Notes: generated by a model not told the origin, from the letters alone. DNA of 64,000 bases from Roseovarius albus (GCF_900172335.1 NZ_FWFX01000002.1:186001-250000); one strand, 5' to 3'; positions 27,510-36,628 are shown, numbered from the stretch's first letter. A program made the numbers and translations.

Positions 27510-28247
27510 TCAGCAGTATTGCGCAGCGGGGCGATCTTCGCCAAAATCCAGCAACGCGCTGACCTGATCAGTCATTTCCGGGCCGGACATGAAGATATCG
27601 GGCAGCGTCTCTATGATGGCATCGATTGGATCGTAAACAGCATGGGCCTTGGCGGCCAGATCCGGCTCAATCGCTTTTGGTGCGCGTTTCTCGAACGGAG
27701 GCGGCTGGAAGCGATAGCCGGTGAATTCGGCCACCTGATCGACCCGATCCCAGAGCGTCTCATACCGGATGCACAGCACAGTGGCGGCGTCAAACGTGGC
27801 CCAGGACGCCAGATTACGCGCCATATTCAGGGCATCGCAGTCGAACAGATGCGCGATATTGCTGGTGCTTTTGAGGTGTCGAAAATGCTCTTCCACCCAG
27901 TCTGCGCCGCGACGATCGAGACAGGAGTGCACCGAGAGGGCAGATTCGTATGCCGAGCCGAAAATATAGACCGCGCGAAAGTCACGCGTAGCCTGCCGCA
28001 GATCATCAGGATAGTCATGGGTCTTGCAGATGATGCCGGGGGTCAGTGGGGCGTCAGCAAGCGACTCTTCAAAGGTAAAAACATCGTCGTATTCGGGGCG
28101 TATGCCAAAGACGGTGCCCAAGGGGCCATGCCACTGTTTGCGGGCCAGAGCGCTGAGGCTTTGGGTCAACATCGTGCTGCCCGAACGCCCCATGCTGGCG
28201 ACGATGACACAAGGTTTACGTGAAAACAGTCCCATTCTTCCCAGCAC
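27510..28247 (-). CDS. Sulfotransferase-like protein
   Basis: This 245-residue protein has a PAPS-binding P-loop-like motif near the start (VIVASMGRSGSTMLTQSLS) and a later CIRYETLWDRVDQVAEFTGY, which resembles the 3'-phosphate and dimer region of bacterial sulfotransferases. It would transfer sulfate from PAPS to an unknown acceptor, with PAPS supplied through enzymes such as the Sat-CysC fusion at 44.8 kb. The opposite strand carries a frame of equal length, but only this one shows family motifs. Confidence 0.75.
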   Translation of the reverse strand: MLGRMGLFSRKPCVIVASMGRSGSTMLTQSLSALARKQWHGPLGTVFGIRPEYDDVFTFEESLADAPLTPGIICKTHDYPDDLRQATRDFRAVYIFGSAYESALSVHSCLDRRGADWVEEHFRHLKSTSNIAHLFDCDALNMARNLASWATFDAATVLCIRYETLWDRVDQVAEFTGYRFQPPPFEKRAPKAIEPDLAAKAHAVYDPIDAIIETLPDIFMSGPEMTDQVSALLDFGEDRPAAQYC

Positions 28248-28338
28248 CTGCCGTTGTCCGTTTCACGGGCTATGACAGGTCTGGGGGGGACAGGCAAGCG
28301 TCGTACCGGGACGGGACGAGCAGGAGCTGAGAAGAGGG

Positions 28339-28366
28339 GAACAGGGGCCGTGAATGGCCCTTGTTC
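28339..28366 (-). terminator. Possible terminator of the small exported gene at 28381
   Basis: GAACAGGGGCC pairs with GGCCCTTGTTC across GTGAAT, about 15 bp after the stop on the minus strand. No clear T-run follows, so it may be only a transcript-stabilising hairpin. Confidence 0.5.
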
Positions 28367-28380
28367 TAGGAGCGTAGAGT

Positions 28381-28608
28381 TTAGCGGCCGATGCGCGCGT
28401 CATGGGCGCGGGCGATCCGCTCGTCTTGCGTGATCGAGGACTGCGTGCTGACTTGTGCTTTGGTCACGGTGTTTTCGGACGATTCCTGAAAGTTGCGCAG
28501 CGGCTGGCGCTCGCTTGGGTCAGGCTGGGCAAAGGCCGGGGCCGAGGCGATGGTTGCAAGGGCGGCCACGGTCAGAGCGGCGGTTTTGATCAAGGTTGGA
28601 CGTGTCAT
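28381..28608 (-). CDS. Small exported protein, copy 1 of a tandem pair
   Basis: This 75-residue protein has a signal peptide (LIKTAALTVAALATIASAPAFA, cleaved after AFA). Its short mature part contains PDPSERQPLRNFQES and TVTKAQVSTQS. AGGA precedes the ATG at 28608 by 8 nt. The neighbouring gene at 28824 encodes the same PDPSERQPLR and TVTK-Q pattern, so the two are tandem duplicates. The mature chain is small, polar and without cysteine. Family not recognised. Confidence 0.7.
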   Translation of the reverse strand: MTRPTLIKTAALTVAALATIASAPAFAQPDPSERQPLRNFQESSENTVTKAQVSTQSSITQDERIARAHDARIGR

Positions 28609-28766
28609 TTTCAAAGTCCTTTCTGTGTTGTTCATGACCATGATGTGGGGCGCAATCTGGGCGTTTAAACCCTTGGGGCGATCAACCGTGATCGCGTTTC
28701 GGTGAGAGGGCGTGAGAGAGTTTGTGAGATGCTGAAACAAAGGCTGTGATGGACCTTCCGGAATGC

Positions 28767-28794
28767 AAAACGGGCAGGCCCTGCGGCCCGCCCG
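28767..28794 (-). terminator. Rho-independent terminator of the gene at 28824
   Basis: On the minus strand CGGGCGGGCC pairs with GGCCTGCCCG around GCAG, followed by TTTTGC. It lies about 30 bp after the stop of the 28824 gene and separates the tandem paralogues. Confidence 0.7.
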
Positions 28795-28823
28795 GTGGGG
28801 GAGTTTATAATATTTGCAGCGGC

Positions 28824-29054
28824 TTAGCGGTCGCGACGTTCAACCAGTGCTGGGGAAATCCGCGCCTGTTGACCGTTGCGCGATTGAATGTTGGTCTGCG
28901 TCTTGGTGACGGTCTGCGCATGGGCCTCTTTGAAGGCGCGCAGGGGTTGGCGCTCGCTGGGATCGGGGCCGCCCTGGGCGGTGGCGGATACGGCCAGAGT
29001 GGTGACAGCGGTCAAAGGCAGGGCGGCGGTTTTGAAAATGTTTACATACATCAT
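28824..29054 (-). CDS. Small exported protein, copy 2 of a tandem pair
   Basis: This 76-residue protein has a signal peptide (FKTAALPLTAVTTLAVSATA) and a mature part with GPDPSERQPLRAFKEAHAQTV (shared with the neighbour at 28381 by pattern) and an Arg-rich tail. AAGGAT lies upstream of the double ATG; either Met may start it. Each copy has its own hairpin behind it, so they may be transcribed separately. The role is unknown; size and export suggest an envelope or periplasmic factor. Confidence 0.7.
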   Translation of the reverse strand: MMYVNIFKTAALPLTAVTTLAVSATAQGGPDPSERQPLRAFKEAHAQTVTKTQTNIQSRNGQQARISPALVERRDR

Positions 29055-29182
29055 GGATCAGATCCTTCGGTTTGTTTGTGCGTCTGATCCAGATGTGGGG
29101 CGGCGCGCGTTGGATGGAAGGTTTGCACAGATCAACCCTGATCGCGTTTGAGTTAGGTGGGCCTGAGGACCAACTGAGCAGC

Positions 29183-29221
29183 GTACAACTTGTACAAGTT
29201 GTACGTGGGTTTTGTACAAAA
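29183..29221 (+). repeat. GTACAA repeat, copy 2 (39 bp)
   Basis: It begins with the perfect 22-bp palindrome GTACAACTTGTACAAGTTGT plus AC, followed by GTGGGTTTTGTACAAAA. It is the same orientation as, and nearly identical to, the copy at 24945-24983. It lies in the gap between two minus-strand genes. Confidence 0.85.
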
Positions 29222-29240
29222 CTCGGGTGAGGTCTGCGGG

Positions 29241-29963
29241 TTAAAAACTGATCTGTGTCACGATCCGCAAACCGGTGTCGCGGGCGATGCTCTCAGCGGC
29301 GGTGTCGGCGAGGGTGAAGCCGAGCGCGGCGTTCACGTCATCGCGCAGGTCATCGGGAATCAGGCGCGCCTGACAGCTGGCGGGGTCCTCTTTCCATTTC
29401 GCGCGGCTGATTGACCCGCTGACGGCCGAGGTGATGGCGGCGGGGGCAATCTCACTGCTGCCGACCTGAGCGCTGTCTTCCATGGTGCGGATCACGTCGC
29501 CCATCAGGGTGGCGCTTTGGCGGAATTCCATGGCGCTGATGGCCCGGATCTCTTGCGGGTCCCAGCCTGGGGGATAGTCGGTCAAACCGGCGCAGTTTTT
29601 GACGACAAAGATCCAGTCATGCAGCATATAGGCCGGGGCATAGCCCCATGGGTTGAAGCCCCTGAACGCCTGCGCGATGCGGGGGATGGAGCCGCCATCG
29701 GTATACATCATCTGCGGGGTGATGCGGGTGACCGCGCCGTAGGGTTCGGCTGGGACAAAAACCAATGGGTCATTCGGGGCGGGGACAAAGAGAAACTTGC
29801 CGTCGCCGGAATTGCTGTCAAACCCCGGCTCCAGCCACATCACAAAGATCGACCCGGACAGCGTGCCGGGTTTGCTGTCGCTGTAATTCACAAAGCCACA
29901 GGCAGAGAGATTGGCCGAGAGAAAGGCCATGAGGAAAAAGGGAATGCAGGCACGAGGTGGCAT
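29241..29963 (-). CDS. DUF1353 lipoprotein
   Basis: This 240-residue protein has a lipoprotein signal (FFLMAFLSANLSAC, lipobox LSAC with Cys22). It contains the DUF1353 core YTDGGSIPRIAQAFRGFNPWG followed by APAYMLHDWIF (by family pattern). DUF1353 proteins, some phage-encoded, are of unknown biochemical role. The C-terminal half is helical and specific. The ATG at 29963 starts the signal peptide. It faces the tandem small exported genes across the second GTACAA repeat. Confidence 0.8.
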   Translation of the reverse strand: MPPRACIPFFLMAFLSANLSACGFVNYSDSKPGTLSGSIFVMWLEPGFDSNSGDGKFLFVPAPNDPLVFVPAEPYGAVTRITPQMMYTDGGSIPRIAQAFRGFNPWGYAPAYMLHDWIFVVKNCAGLTDYPPGWDPQEIRAISAMEFRQSATLMGDVIRTMEDSAQVGSSEIAPAAITSAVSGSISRAKWKEDPASCQARLIPDDLRDDVNAALGFTLADTAAESIARDTGLRIVTQISF

Positions 29964-30339
29964 CGTGCGGTCCTGTAATGAATGAACAATAGGGAGAGCA
30001 TAACACAGGTTTGGGATTTTGCAGCGTGACCCCGCAGGTTTCGCGTGGGGCAGATGGGGAATGGTGGGTTGGCACCCACCCTACGGCGTTTAGCTGGCGT
30101 CACACCGACGGTGCCATATCACGAAAGCCGACCGCGGGCGAAGCGAACGCGCCGCCCATGGGGGCGGTCGGCGTGTGGCCTCTCTGTGAGTGGCTGGGAA
30201 ACAGAGACGTCTTGTTTTTGGGAAGTTAATCGCTATTGGATTTTTTAGGTGTGTCGAGATTAATTTTTCTACCTCAGGATGTTGAATGTGAGTGCGTCGA
30301 ATACCATATTTTAGGTGCCAATAAAAAAGGAGGCATTCT
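29964..30339. other. Gene-free stretch with two palindromic repeats
   Basis: This interval holds a hairpin GGTGGGTTGGCACCCACC at 30063-30080 followed by CTACGG, of a type I recall as recurrent in Roseobacter genomes. It also holds an inverted pair GCCGACCGC (30127-30135) and GCGGTCGGC (30164-30172). From about 30190 the DNA turns A+T-rich, leading into the next gene's ribosome site. No other gene is seen. Confidence 0.6.
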
Positions 30340-30645
30340 TTGAGTTACACAGAAGCAGACATCCGAATTGAAGCGCTAAAAGAATTGGACGCATCGCCAA
30401 CCGGGACATTGACGACCGCTGAGCTAATTACCCTTTTAGAAGCTCGACTATCACCAACTGGGCAAGACGCAGAAATTTTGGATGACAGGTCTGATACCTA
30501 TTTTTCCCAAAAAGTTAGAAACTTAGTTTCCCACAAAGATCAAAGTACCAGCTTACAAACGAGAGGGTTAGCGATCTATAATGGCGATAATGAGAGTTGG
30601 ACGATTACCGACAAAGGCCGCGCTGAAGTTGCTGCTTTGACATAA
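30340..30645 (+). CDS. Small winged-helix-like protein, possibly restriction-associated
   Basis: This 101-residue protein contains EILDDRSDTYFSQKVRNLVS, HKDQSTSLQTRG and WTITDKGRAEV. The pattern resembles the N-terminal winged-helix module found on some restriction endonucleases, here without a nuclease domain. The start is a TTG, fixed by a strong AAGGAGG 6 nt upstream. The gene is A+T-rich, unlike the core genes. It converges with an adenine methylase gene, leaving one base between the two stops, so a shared mobile origin is likely. Confidence 0.6.
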   Translation: MSYTEADIRIEALKELDASPTGTLTTAELITLLEARLSPTGQDAEILDDRSDTYFSQKVRNLVSHKDQSTSLQTRGLAIYNGDNESWTITDKGRAEVAALT

Positions 30646-30646
30646 T

Positions 30647-31231
30647 TCATTTCTTGGTTTTATAGCCAACTGGCAACCAATTCAATTGTGTGGGGCCTTG
30701 ATAGTCATGGTCCCATACGAACCATGCGTAGGCGGTTGTTCCGCTACCCTTGCGTACCGCGCCTTTAGGATAAAAAGTTATTCTTTCGCTAAAGACCCAT
30801 ACTGTGCTGGGAGGGCAAATAGAAAAGATTGATTTCTGCCGTCCCGCGCTCTCTAGGAAAGCTAGTCGAAGCAATAGAGCCAATTTCTTCTTGCATTGTC
30901 TCAACCCTGCATGAACGAATTCTTCAGCACTGTTAAACGGAGGGTTGGTTATAATGTTGTCAACGGACTTGTTAGATGTCCGGAAGTCTATTCCTGCATC
31001 ACCAAATCCACGATCGAAAAGGTCCGATGACTGGACTTTGTAACCTCGTTCTTCAATCACTTGTGACATTGCGCCATCGCCGCAAGCAGGTTCCCAGATG
31101 TCACCCGAGAAGTTTTCGTTATCAATTAATACACGAGTTGCCCATTCAGGAGTGGGGTAAAAATCTGGCCCATCCATATCGGCCACGCGCTTCATTGTCG
31201 GCTGGGGTGCCGTTACGAATAGTTGGTTCAT
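30647..31231 (-). CDS. DNA adenine methylase-like, class I SAM-dependent methyltransferase
   Basis: This 194-residue protein resembles phage-type N6-adenine methylases: DFYPTPEWATRVLI, the SAM-binding WEPACGDGAMSQV, then SSDLFDRGFGDAGIDF and the catalytic TNPPF. The short length and lack of a target-recognition domain fit solitary phage or island methylases. Composition is A+T-rich. The neighbouring wHTH-like gene on the other strand and no nuclease gene nearby suggest an orphan or remnant system. Confidence 0.8.
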   Translation of the reverse strand: MNQLFVTAPQPTMKRVADMDGPDFYPTPEWATRVLIDNENFSGDIWEPACGDGAMSQVIEERGYKVQSSDLFDRGFGDAGIDFRTSNKSVDNIITNPPFNSAEEFVHAGLRQCKKKLALLLRLAFLESAGRQKSIFSICPPSTVWVFSERITFYPKGAVRKGSGTTAYAWFVWDHDYQGPTQLNWLPVGYKTKK

Positions 31232-31379
31232 TGCCTGCCTCTATTTTATTTTTAGCCTGTCAGGTATTGAGGAATTTCGCAACTCAGCTGTGAATCCAGT
31301 TTGGTTTCAATGAATTAGCGAGAAAAGGCATTGAAATCCGCACAGACAGCGCTGTCTTTATCGCTCATGTGAACCAATA

Positions 31380-31411
31380 CTGAAACAAATGGCCTCAGTT
31401 TTTCTGAGGCC
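31380..31411 (-). terminator. lepA terminator
   Basis: GGCCTCAG and CTGAGGCC pair around TTTTT (31391-31411). On the minus strand the stem is followed by ATTTGTTT. It lies 6 bp after the lepA stop. Confidence 0.8.
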
Positions 31412-31416
31412 AAATA

Positions 31417-33216
31417 TCAATTATCCATCTTCAGCGCCGAGATGAACGCCTCTTGCGGAATATCCACCTTACCGAACTGGCGCATCTTTTTCTTACCGGC
31501 CTTTTGCTTGTCCAGAAGTTTGCGTTTCCGGGTGGCGTCGCCGCCGTAGCATTTGGCGGTCACGTCCTTGCGCATGGCGGACAGGGTCTCGCGCGCGATG
31601 ACCTTGCCGCCGATGGCGGCTTGGATCGGGATTTTGAACATGTGGCGCGGGATCAGTTCTTTGAGCTTTTCGCACATGGCGCGGCCGCGCATTTCGGCGC
31701 GATCCCGGTGCACCATCATCGACAGGGCATCGACCGGTTCGTCATTCACCAGGATCGACATTTTCACCAGATTGTCCTGACGGTAACCTTCGAGGTTGTA
31801 GTCAAAGCTGGCGTAGCCTTTGGTGACGGATTTCAGGCGGTCGTAAAAGTCGAATACCACCTCGTTCAAAGGCAGGTCATAGACGGCCATGGCGCGGGAG
31901 CCGGCATAGGTTAGGTCCATCTGGATGCCGCGGCGGTCCTGGCAGAGTTTGAGCACATCGCCAAGGTATTCATCGGGCACCAGAATGGTGGCCTTGATGC
32001 GTGGTTCCTCAAGATGGTCGACCAGCGTCATGTCGGGCATGTCGGCGGGGTTGTGCAGGTCGATCTTGGTGCCGTCGCGCATGTAGACGTGGTAGATCAC
32101 GCTTGGCGCGGTGGTTATCAGCTCGATATCATATTCGCGCTCAATGCGGTCGCGGATCACCTCGAGGTGCAAAAGACCGAGGAAGCCGCAGCGGAAGCCA
32201 AAGCCGAGGGCGGCGGAGGTTTCCATTTCGTAGCTGAAGGAGGCGTCGTTCAGGGCGAGCTTTTCGATGGCATCGCGCATGTCTTCGAATTCGGCGCTAT
32301 CAACAGGGAAGAGGCCACAGAAGACCACCGGCTGCGAGGGGGCAAAGCCGGGCAGGGGCTCTTCGGCACCCTTTTTCTCATGCGTGATGGTGTCGCCCAC
32401 TTTTGTGTCGCGGACTTGTTTAATGGAGGCGGTGATAAAGCCGATCTCGCCGGGGCCGAGCGCATCGATGTTTTGCATCTGCGGGCGGAAGACGCCGATG
32501 CGGTCGACGCCATAGCTGGCACCGGTTTGCATCATGCGGATCTTGTCGCCCTTTTTCAGAACGCCGTCCATGATCCGGACCAGAACGACAACGCCAAGAT
32601 AGGAATCGTACCAGCTGTCGACCAGCATCGCCTTCAATGGCGCGTCGATGTCGCCAGTGGGGGCGGGTAGGTGTTGAACGATGGCTTCCAGCGTTTCGGT
32701 GATGCCGACGCCGGTTTTGGCCGACACCGCGATGGCGCCGGAGGCGTCGATGCCGATGACATCCTCGATCTGTTCTGCGACGCGGTCACAGTCGGAGGCT
32801 GGCAGGTCGATCTTGTTGAGAACCGGGATCAGCTCGTGATCGGCGTCGATGGCTTGGTACACGTTGGCCAGCGTCTGCGCCTCGACCCCTTGTGTGCTGT
32901 CGACGACCAGTAATGATCCCTCAACCGCGCGCATGGAGCGGGAGACCTCGTAGGCAAAATCGACGTGGCCGGGGGTGTCGATCAGATTGAGGACATAATC
33001 CTCTCCGTCGGCGGCGCGGAAGTCGATGCGCACGGTGTTGGCCTTGATGGTGATACCGCGCTCGCGCTCGATATCCATCGTGTCCAGAAGCTGTGCCTTC
33101 ATGTCCCGATCCGCCACCGTATTGGTGGACTGAATGAGCCTGTCAGCCAGCGTGGATTTCCCGTGGTCGATGTGCGCCACGATCGAGAAATTGCGGATAT
33201 GTGAGAGCGGTGTCAT
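31417..33216 (-). CDS. lepA: Elongation factor 4 (LepA GTPase)
   Basis: LepA (599 residues) is a ribosome-bound translational GTPase. It has [15 protein letters not shown] (G1), [15 protein letters not shown] (G3), NKIDLPASD (G4), and the LepA-specific C-terminal domain with [21 protein letters not shown] (by pattern). Length matches the family exactly. A strong hairpin follows the stop. The gene is bordered by accessory DNA on both sides, an A+T-rich methylase region and an unrecognised large protein gene. Confidence 0.98.
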   Translation of the reverse strand: MTPLSHIRNFSIVAHIDHGKSTLADRLIQSTNTVADRDMKAQLLDTMDIERERGITIKANTVRIDFRAADGEDYVLNLIDTPGHVDFAYEVSRSMRAVEGSLLVVDSTQGVEAQTLANVYQAIDADHELIPVLNKIDLPASDCDRVAEQIEDVIGIDASGAIAVSAKTGVGITETLEAIVQHLPAPTGDIDAPLKAMLVDSWYDSYLGVVVLVRIMDGVLKKGDKIRMMQTGASYGVDRIGVFRPQMQNIDALGPGEIGFITASIKQVRDTKVGDTITHEKKGAEEPLPGFAPSQPVVFCGLFPVDSAEFEDMRDAIEKLALNDASFSYEMETSAALGFGFRCGFLGLLHLEVIRDRIEREYDIELITTAPSVIYHVYMRDGTKIDLHNPADMPDMTLVDHLEEPRIKATILVPDEYLGDVLKLCQDRRGIQMDLTYAGSRAMAVYDLPLNEVVFDFYDRLKSVTKGYASFDYNLEGYRQDNLVKMSILVNDEPVDALSMMVHRDRAEMRGRAMCEKLKELIPRHMFKIPIQAAIGGKVIARETLSAMRKDVTAKCYGGDATRKRKLLDKQKAGKKKMRQFGKVDIPQEAFISALKMDN

Positions 33217-33245
33217 GGTAGGGGGATATGGAAGGGTTTTGAGGG

Positions 33246-34790
33246 TTGGTCAAGGTGAGCAATGCAGGCAGTGGCACTATAGGTGCGAAAAAAGAGGCTC
33301 AAGACAATGAACGCGTCTCATTGGGAAGCAAGAGAGTAATTTGGGAGCGTGTATTTTACGCCTTTGCCCTTTCCGGGCCTTATTGCAGTTATGAGCGCTA
33401 TGGACAGCTAGTACTGGCTCAAACTACTACTTTAGCACTCTTAAGGGCATTATTGACCGCACATACTGAATTGCAAGGTGCGCTACCCAATTCTACTTTT
33501 GCTGAGGCTCTTGCAGATACATCGCTCAACTTACACCAATCTTTGATACAAGATGACAATGCTGAAATAGCTAGTAGCTTTGCTAAGGCCCGAGTAGGTG
33601 GTTCACCATATGGACGTGGTGAATATTTCGCTGCGCTAAAAAATAGAGACTTTTTCGGCATTGGAGATACTCTGGGGTTATTGTTGGCATCTCTATCTGA
33701 TGAGATTGATTATAATACAATTTCAGCAGAAGAATTTGGAGAGATCGCGCGCACAAGCAGCTGGAATTTGTTAGCGGGCCATTATCATCGCGAAGAGTTC
33801 CTCAAAGGGATGGAAGAAGCTGAATCTCGGGGCCTACCGATAACTTCCCCTGACAATTCCAAGTTACTCTTGCTGAAGTATTTCTCAAAGCGTAAGTATT
33901 GGTCCTTCTGGCGTGAGTGGTATCAGGGATTTCTCGATGGCAATCCGATGGACCGGGAGTTGCAGCGTCGCGTTGCGTTGATTGAAGATCCGATCTGGGA
34001 ATCAGGACCTGGTGCTGTAGCCAAGGAGATCGAGCGGATCCGGGCGGAGTATTTGCTTGAGAAGGTGCCGCTGGCTGAGAAAGTTGAGTTTAATCCCAAA
34101 ACGGCGAAGTTTTTCGTCACTCCCATAGAAGTCGAGAAACCTGATCTGTTGGGCGCAACGCTGGCGCAGGTCGAAGATGCGCTTGAGGATGTCTTGGCCA
34201 GTGCCTCGAACGGGTTGCATGACAACGCGCGTGAGGTACGGGCGCTACGCCGGGTGTTTACCAAGTATGGTAATAACCCGCAGCAAATCGAAATGGGGTT
34301 TGTTGGCGTTCACAAAGGGTTGGTTCGGCAGATCCTTAATGATGAATTGCCGCCGAGTGAGGAAAACCTTGCCCTGCAGGATGCATTGGAAGAGGGTGCG
34401 CGGGCGATCCGGGCGACTCATCCGGATGTGGCCGAAAATCGAAAAATCCTGACGGAGCAAGCCATTCGTGAATTGCCTGAGGGCGCGAAGGAGCAACTGG
34501 AAGAGGCGCTGCCAATTTTGGTTGAGATTTCTGAATTTGAATTGGCGGAGGAATGGCAGCATGACATTCCGCAGTTGATCAATGATGCGACATTGCCTTT
34601 GCCCAGCGGGGCACCGCCCTTGCCGGGAGCAGATGAAACCACGCGAATTTTCTCTCGTGCCGCGAAGATTGCGCTGCATTTGAAGATTAAAGACGTCGTT
34701 AACAGAATAACAGAAAGTACGACGGTTAAAGCCGGAGCACTTATTTTATTGATTGAACAACTCGTGAAGTTGGGATTGTCGCTGTTCTGA
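33246..34790 (+). CDS. Uncharacterised 514-codon protein
   Basis: The protein is soluble for most of its length and ends with a hydrophobic stretch ([19 protein letters not shown]). The central [18 protein letters not shown] followed by [20 protein letters not shown] recalls a recurrent motif of large hypothetical Roseobacter proteins; no function is known to me. The first 200 codons are clearly A+T-richer than the second half, as if assembled from two sources. The start is uncertain: TTG at 33246 or GTG at 33255; no in-frame ATG is near. It diverges from lepA. Confidence 0.65.
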   Translation: MVKVSNAGSGTIGAKKEAQDNERVSLGSKRVIWERVFYAFALSGPYCSYERYGQLVLAQTTTLALLRALLTAHTELQGALPNSTFAEALADTSLNLHQSLIQDDNAEIASSFAKARVGGSPYGRGEYFAALKNRDFFGIGDTLGLLLASLSDEIDYNTISAEEFGEIARTSSWNLLAGHYHREEFLKGMEEAESRGLPITSPDNSKLLLLKYFSKRKYWSFWREWYQGFLDGNPMDRELQRRVALIEDPIWESGPGAVAKEIERIRAEYLLEKVPLAEKVEFNPKTAKFFVTPIEVEKPDLLGATLAQVEDALEDVLASASNGLHDNAREVRALRRVFTKYGNNPQQIEMGFVGVHKGLVRQILNDELPPSEENLALQDALEEGARAIRATHPDVAENRKILTEQAIRELPEGAKEQLEEALPILVEISEFELAEEWQHDIPQLINDATLPLPSGAPPLPGADETTRIFSRAAKIALHLKIKDVVNRITESTTVKAGALILLIEQLVKLGLSLF

Positions 34791-34819
34791 TTTATGTATG
34801 TCCCGCCCGGACGGAGGCC

Positions 34820-34942
34820 GGGCAGCGCCCGACCCCCCCCGTGGGAGGGCGCTTTTGCGGCTGATTTAGAGGTTGGCGCTTTTGGTGGGGTTTTGCGACT
34901 TTCTAAGGAAGATGTGCGCCCACCCAGGGTCGGGCGCTGCCC
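34820..34942. repeat. REPIN-like inverted pair of GC-rich palindromic repeats
   Basis: GGGCAGCGCCCGACC at 34820-34834 recurs in reverse complement at 34928-34942, and the similarity continues inward (GTGGGAGGGCGC against GCGCCCACCC). Two REP-like units in opposite orientation about 90 bp apart have the shape of a REPIN. The element sits between the stop of the 514-codon gene and the stop of the BT1 transporter. Confidence 0.65.
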
Positions 34943-34945
34943 TTA

Positions 34946-36577
34946 TCAATCATCGGTTCTGAGGCGGGAGTTTTGGACCAGGGCGATGGTCAGGAGAGGT
35001 GCGCCGACGGTGATCAGGGTGACCACGATCAGGAGTATCCCAAGCTGGCTGTAGTCGGCGGCGGTGGTGATGGCTCCCGTGCTGTCCGAAACCTCGCGGG
35101 TGACGATGAAGACCTCGTTGAGGTATTTGGTCAGCAAAGCACTCGCCGACAGCGCCAGATTGGTAAACGACGCCATGACGGCAAAGAAGGTGGCTTTGAG
35201 ATCACCGGGCGCATTGCGAGCGATCCACGCCAGCATGGGGATGACGGCGACCTGCCCCAGCGGGGATTCCACCGCCGTGTCCAGAATGGCGATGAAACGC
35301 GCGTCGACCACGCCGCCGGTCAGGGCGGCGGTCCAGTTCTGGATGCCATAATACAATCCGATGTTGGGCAGGGACAGGATGCCGGCGGCGACGGTGAGGA
35401 TGACCACAATGGCGGTGACCGAACGGCTGGCCATCAGCGGGCGTAGGACGACAAGGCCCACCAGCGTCAGTGCCGAGGTGATGAAGGACAAAAGCGACAG
35501 GAATTGTTGGTCAAAGCCGAGGATATCGATGCTGAACCATGTTTGCCCGTCACCGGGGCGGGGCACAGCGCGGAACACAAACAGGATCAGCGCGGTGCCG
35601 ATGAGGGCGCGGGCTTGGGCGACGGGGAGGACCGTGAGCAGTTGGCGCATCAGCAGCGAGACGATGACCAGCGAGCCGAGAAAGATGATTTCCTGACCAT
35701 ATGGAACCTGTCTTAATCCGACGATCAGGGTGATGGCGACAAAACCGGCCCCGCCGATGAAATACCACGGATTTGGGGTGGTGGGTTCGTCTGGTGTGTC
35801 TAGGGCGGCGGTAATGGCTGCGGCGCTCAGGCCCTGTGCCTGCATCCGTTTGCGGCGGCTGTGACGGTGCCATGCGGCCAGCAGGATGCCCGAAACTGAG
35901 ATCAGCGGGATCACCAGCCCGATCAGGTAGATATTGGCGTAGACGGTGGATTTCTGCGCCTGATCCAGCGCCTCGATCCCGGCGAACATAGTGATGTTGA
36001 TGATGGCGACGACGACCGTGCCAAAGATCAGCGCAAAACGGCCCAGCGTTTGCATCGTGGTGTGCATCATGCGGGAGGTATCATGGTCGATGGCCATGCC
36101 GGAGTCGTCGGTGCGTGGCACCGCCTCGACCGACATGGCGTCGGCGACGGCGTCTTGCAGCACCAGCCCCGAGGGGGCGATGATGGTGCTGGCGATGAAC
36201 CAGGATTTCAGCGGTGCGATGGTGCTCATCATCTCGGGCGCGGTCAAGACCAGATACATGATGAAGAAGCTCAGCGCTGTAAGTGCCGCGCCAAGCCACA
36301 AGAGCCAGGCCTTGTGTCGCCAGAGGATATCGACCAAATGGCCCAGCGGCATTTTTAGCGCCCAAGGGATGCCGGCCCAGAACCCCAGCCCCGCCAGATA
36401 GGCGGCAGAGAGATCAAGATATTCTTTGACAAAGAAGGTGCCGGTGATGCCGCTGATGGTGGCTAGGCCATAGGCAAAATAGACCATCAGGGGTGGCACA
36501 TAGGACCAGCGCAATTGGCGGATCAGGTCGATGAAGATGTCATCAAACCACGTGGCGAATTTGCCCAATACCTGCAT
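34946..36577 (-). CDS. BT1-family (folate/biopterin transporter-like) MFS protein
   Basis: This 543-residue inner-membrane protein has about 12-14 helices. The N-terminal half (MVYFAYGLATISGITGTFFVKEYLDLSAAYLAG, by pattern) and PSGLVLQDAVADAMSVEAV fit the BT1 family of the major facilitator superfamily, which carries folates and pterins in protozoa, cyanobacteria and plants. The bacterial substrate is unknown. No pterin gene is adjacent. It follows pyrD upstream on the same strand with a 50-bp gap. Confidence 0.75.
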   Translation of the reverse strand: MQVLGKFATWFDDIFIDLIRQLRWSYVPPLMVYFAYGLATISGITGTFFVKEYLDLSAAYLAGLGFWAGIPWALKMPLGHLVDILWRHKAWLLWLGAALTALSFFIMYLVLTAPEMMSTIAPLKSWFIASTIIAPSGLVLQDAVADAMSVEAVPRTDDSGMAIDHDTSRMMHTTMQTLGRFALIFGTVVVAIINITMFAGIEALDQAQKSTVYANIYLIGLVIPLISVSGILLAAWHRHSRRKRMQAQGLSAAAITAALDTPDEPTTPNPWYFIGGAGFVAITLIVGLRQVPYGQEIIFLGSLVIVSLLMRQLLTVLPVAQARALIGTALILFVFRAVPRPGDGQTWFSIDILGFDQQFLSLLSFITSALTLVGLVVLRPLMASRSVTAIVVILTVAAGILSLPNIGLYYGIQNWTAALTGGVVDARFIAILDTAVESPLGQVAVIPMLAWIARNAPGDLKATFFAVMASFTNLALSASALLTKYLNEVFIVTREVSDSTGAITTAADYSQLGILLIVVTLITVGAPLLTIALVQNSRLRTDD

Positions 36578-36628
36578 GCCAGCCCTGTGTGTTGTTCTTA
36601 TTGCTCAAACATATAGGGGCAATTTGGC

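Noticed and set aside
27501-28223. Plus-strand frame of 240 codons
   Set aside because: It lies opposite the sulfotransferase-like gene, which carries the P-loop motif; the plus frame has no family features.
29517-29978. Plus-strand frame opposite the DUF1353 lipoprotein gene
   Set aside because: The minus strand has a lipobox and the DUF1353 core; the plus frame is a shadow.
32014-32670. 218-codon plus-strand frame within lepA
   Set aside because: It is the complement of highly conserved LepA coding sequence and shows no domain.
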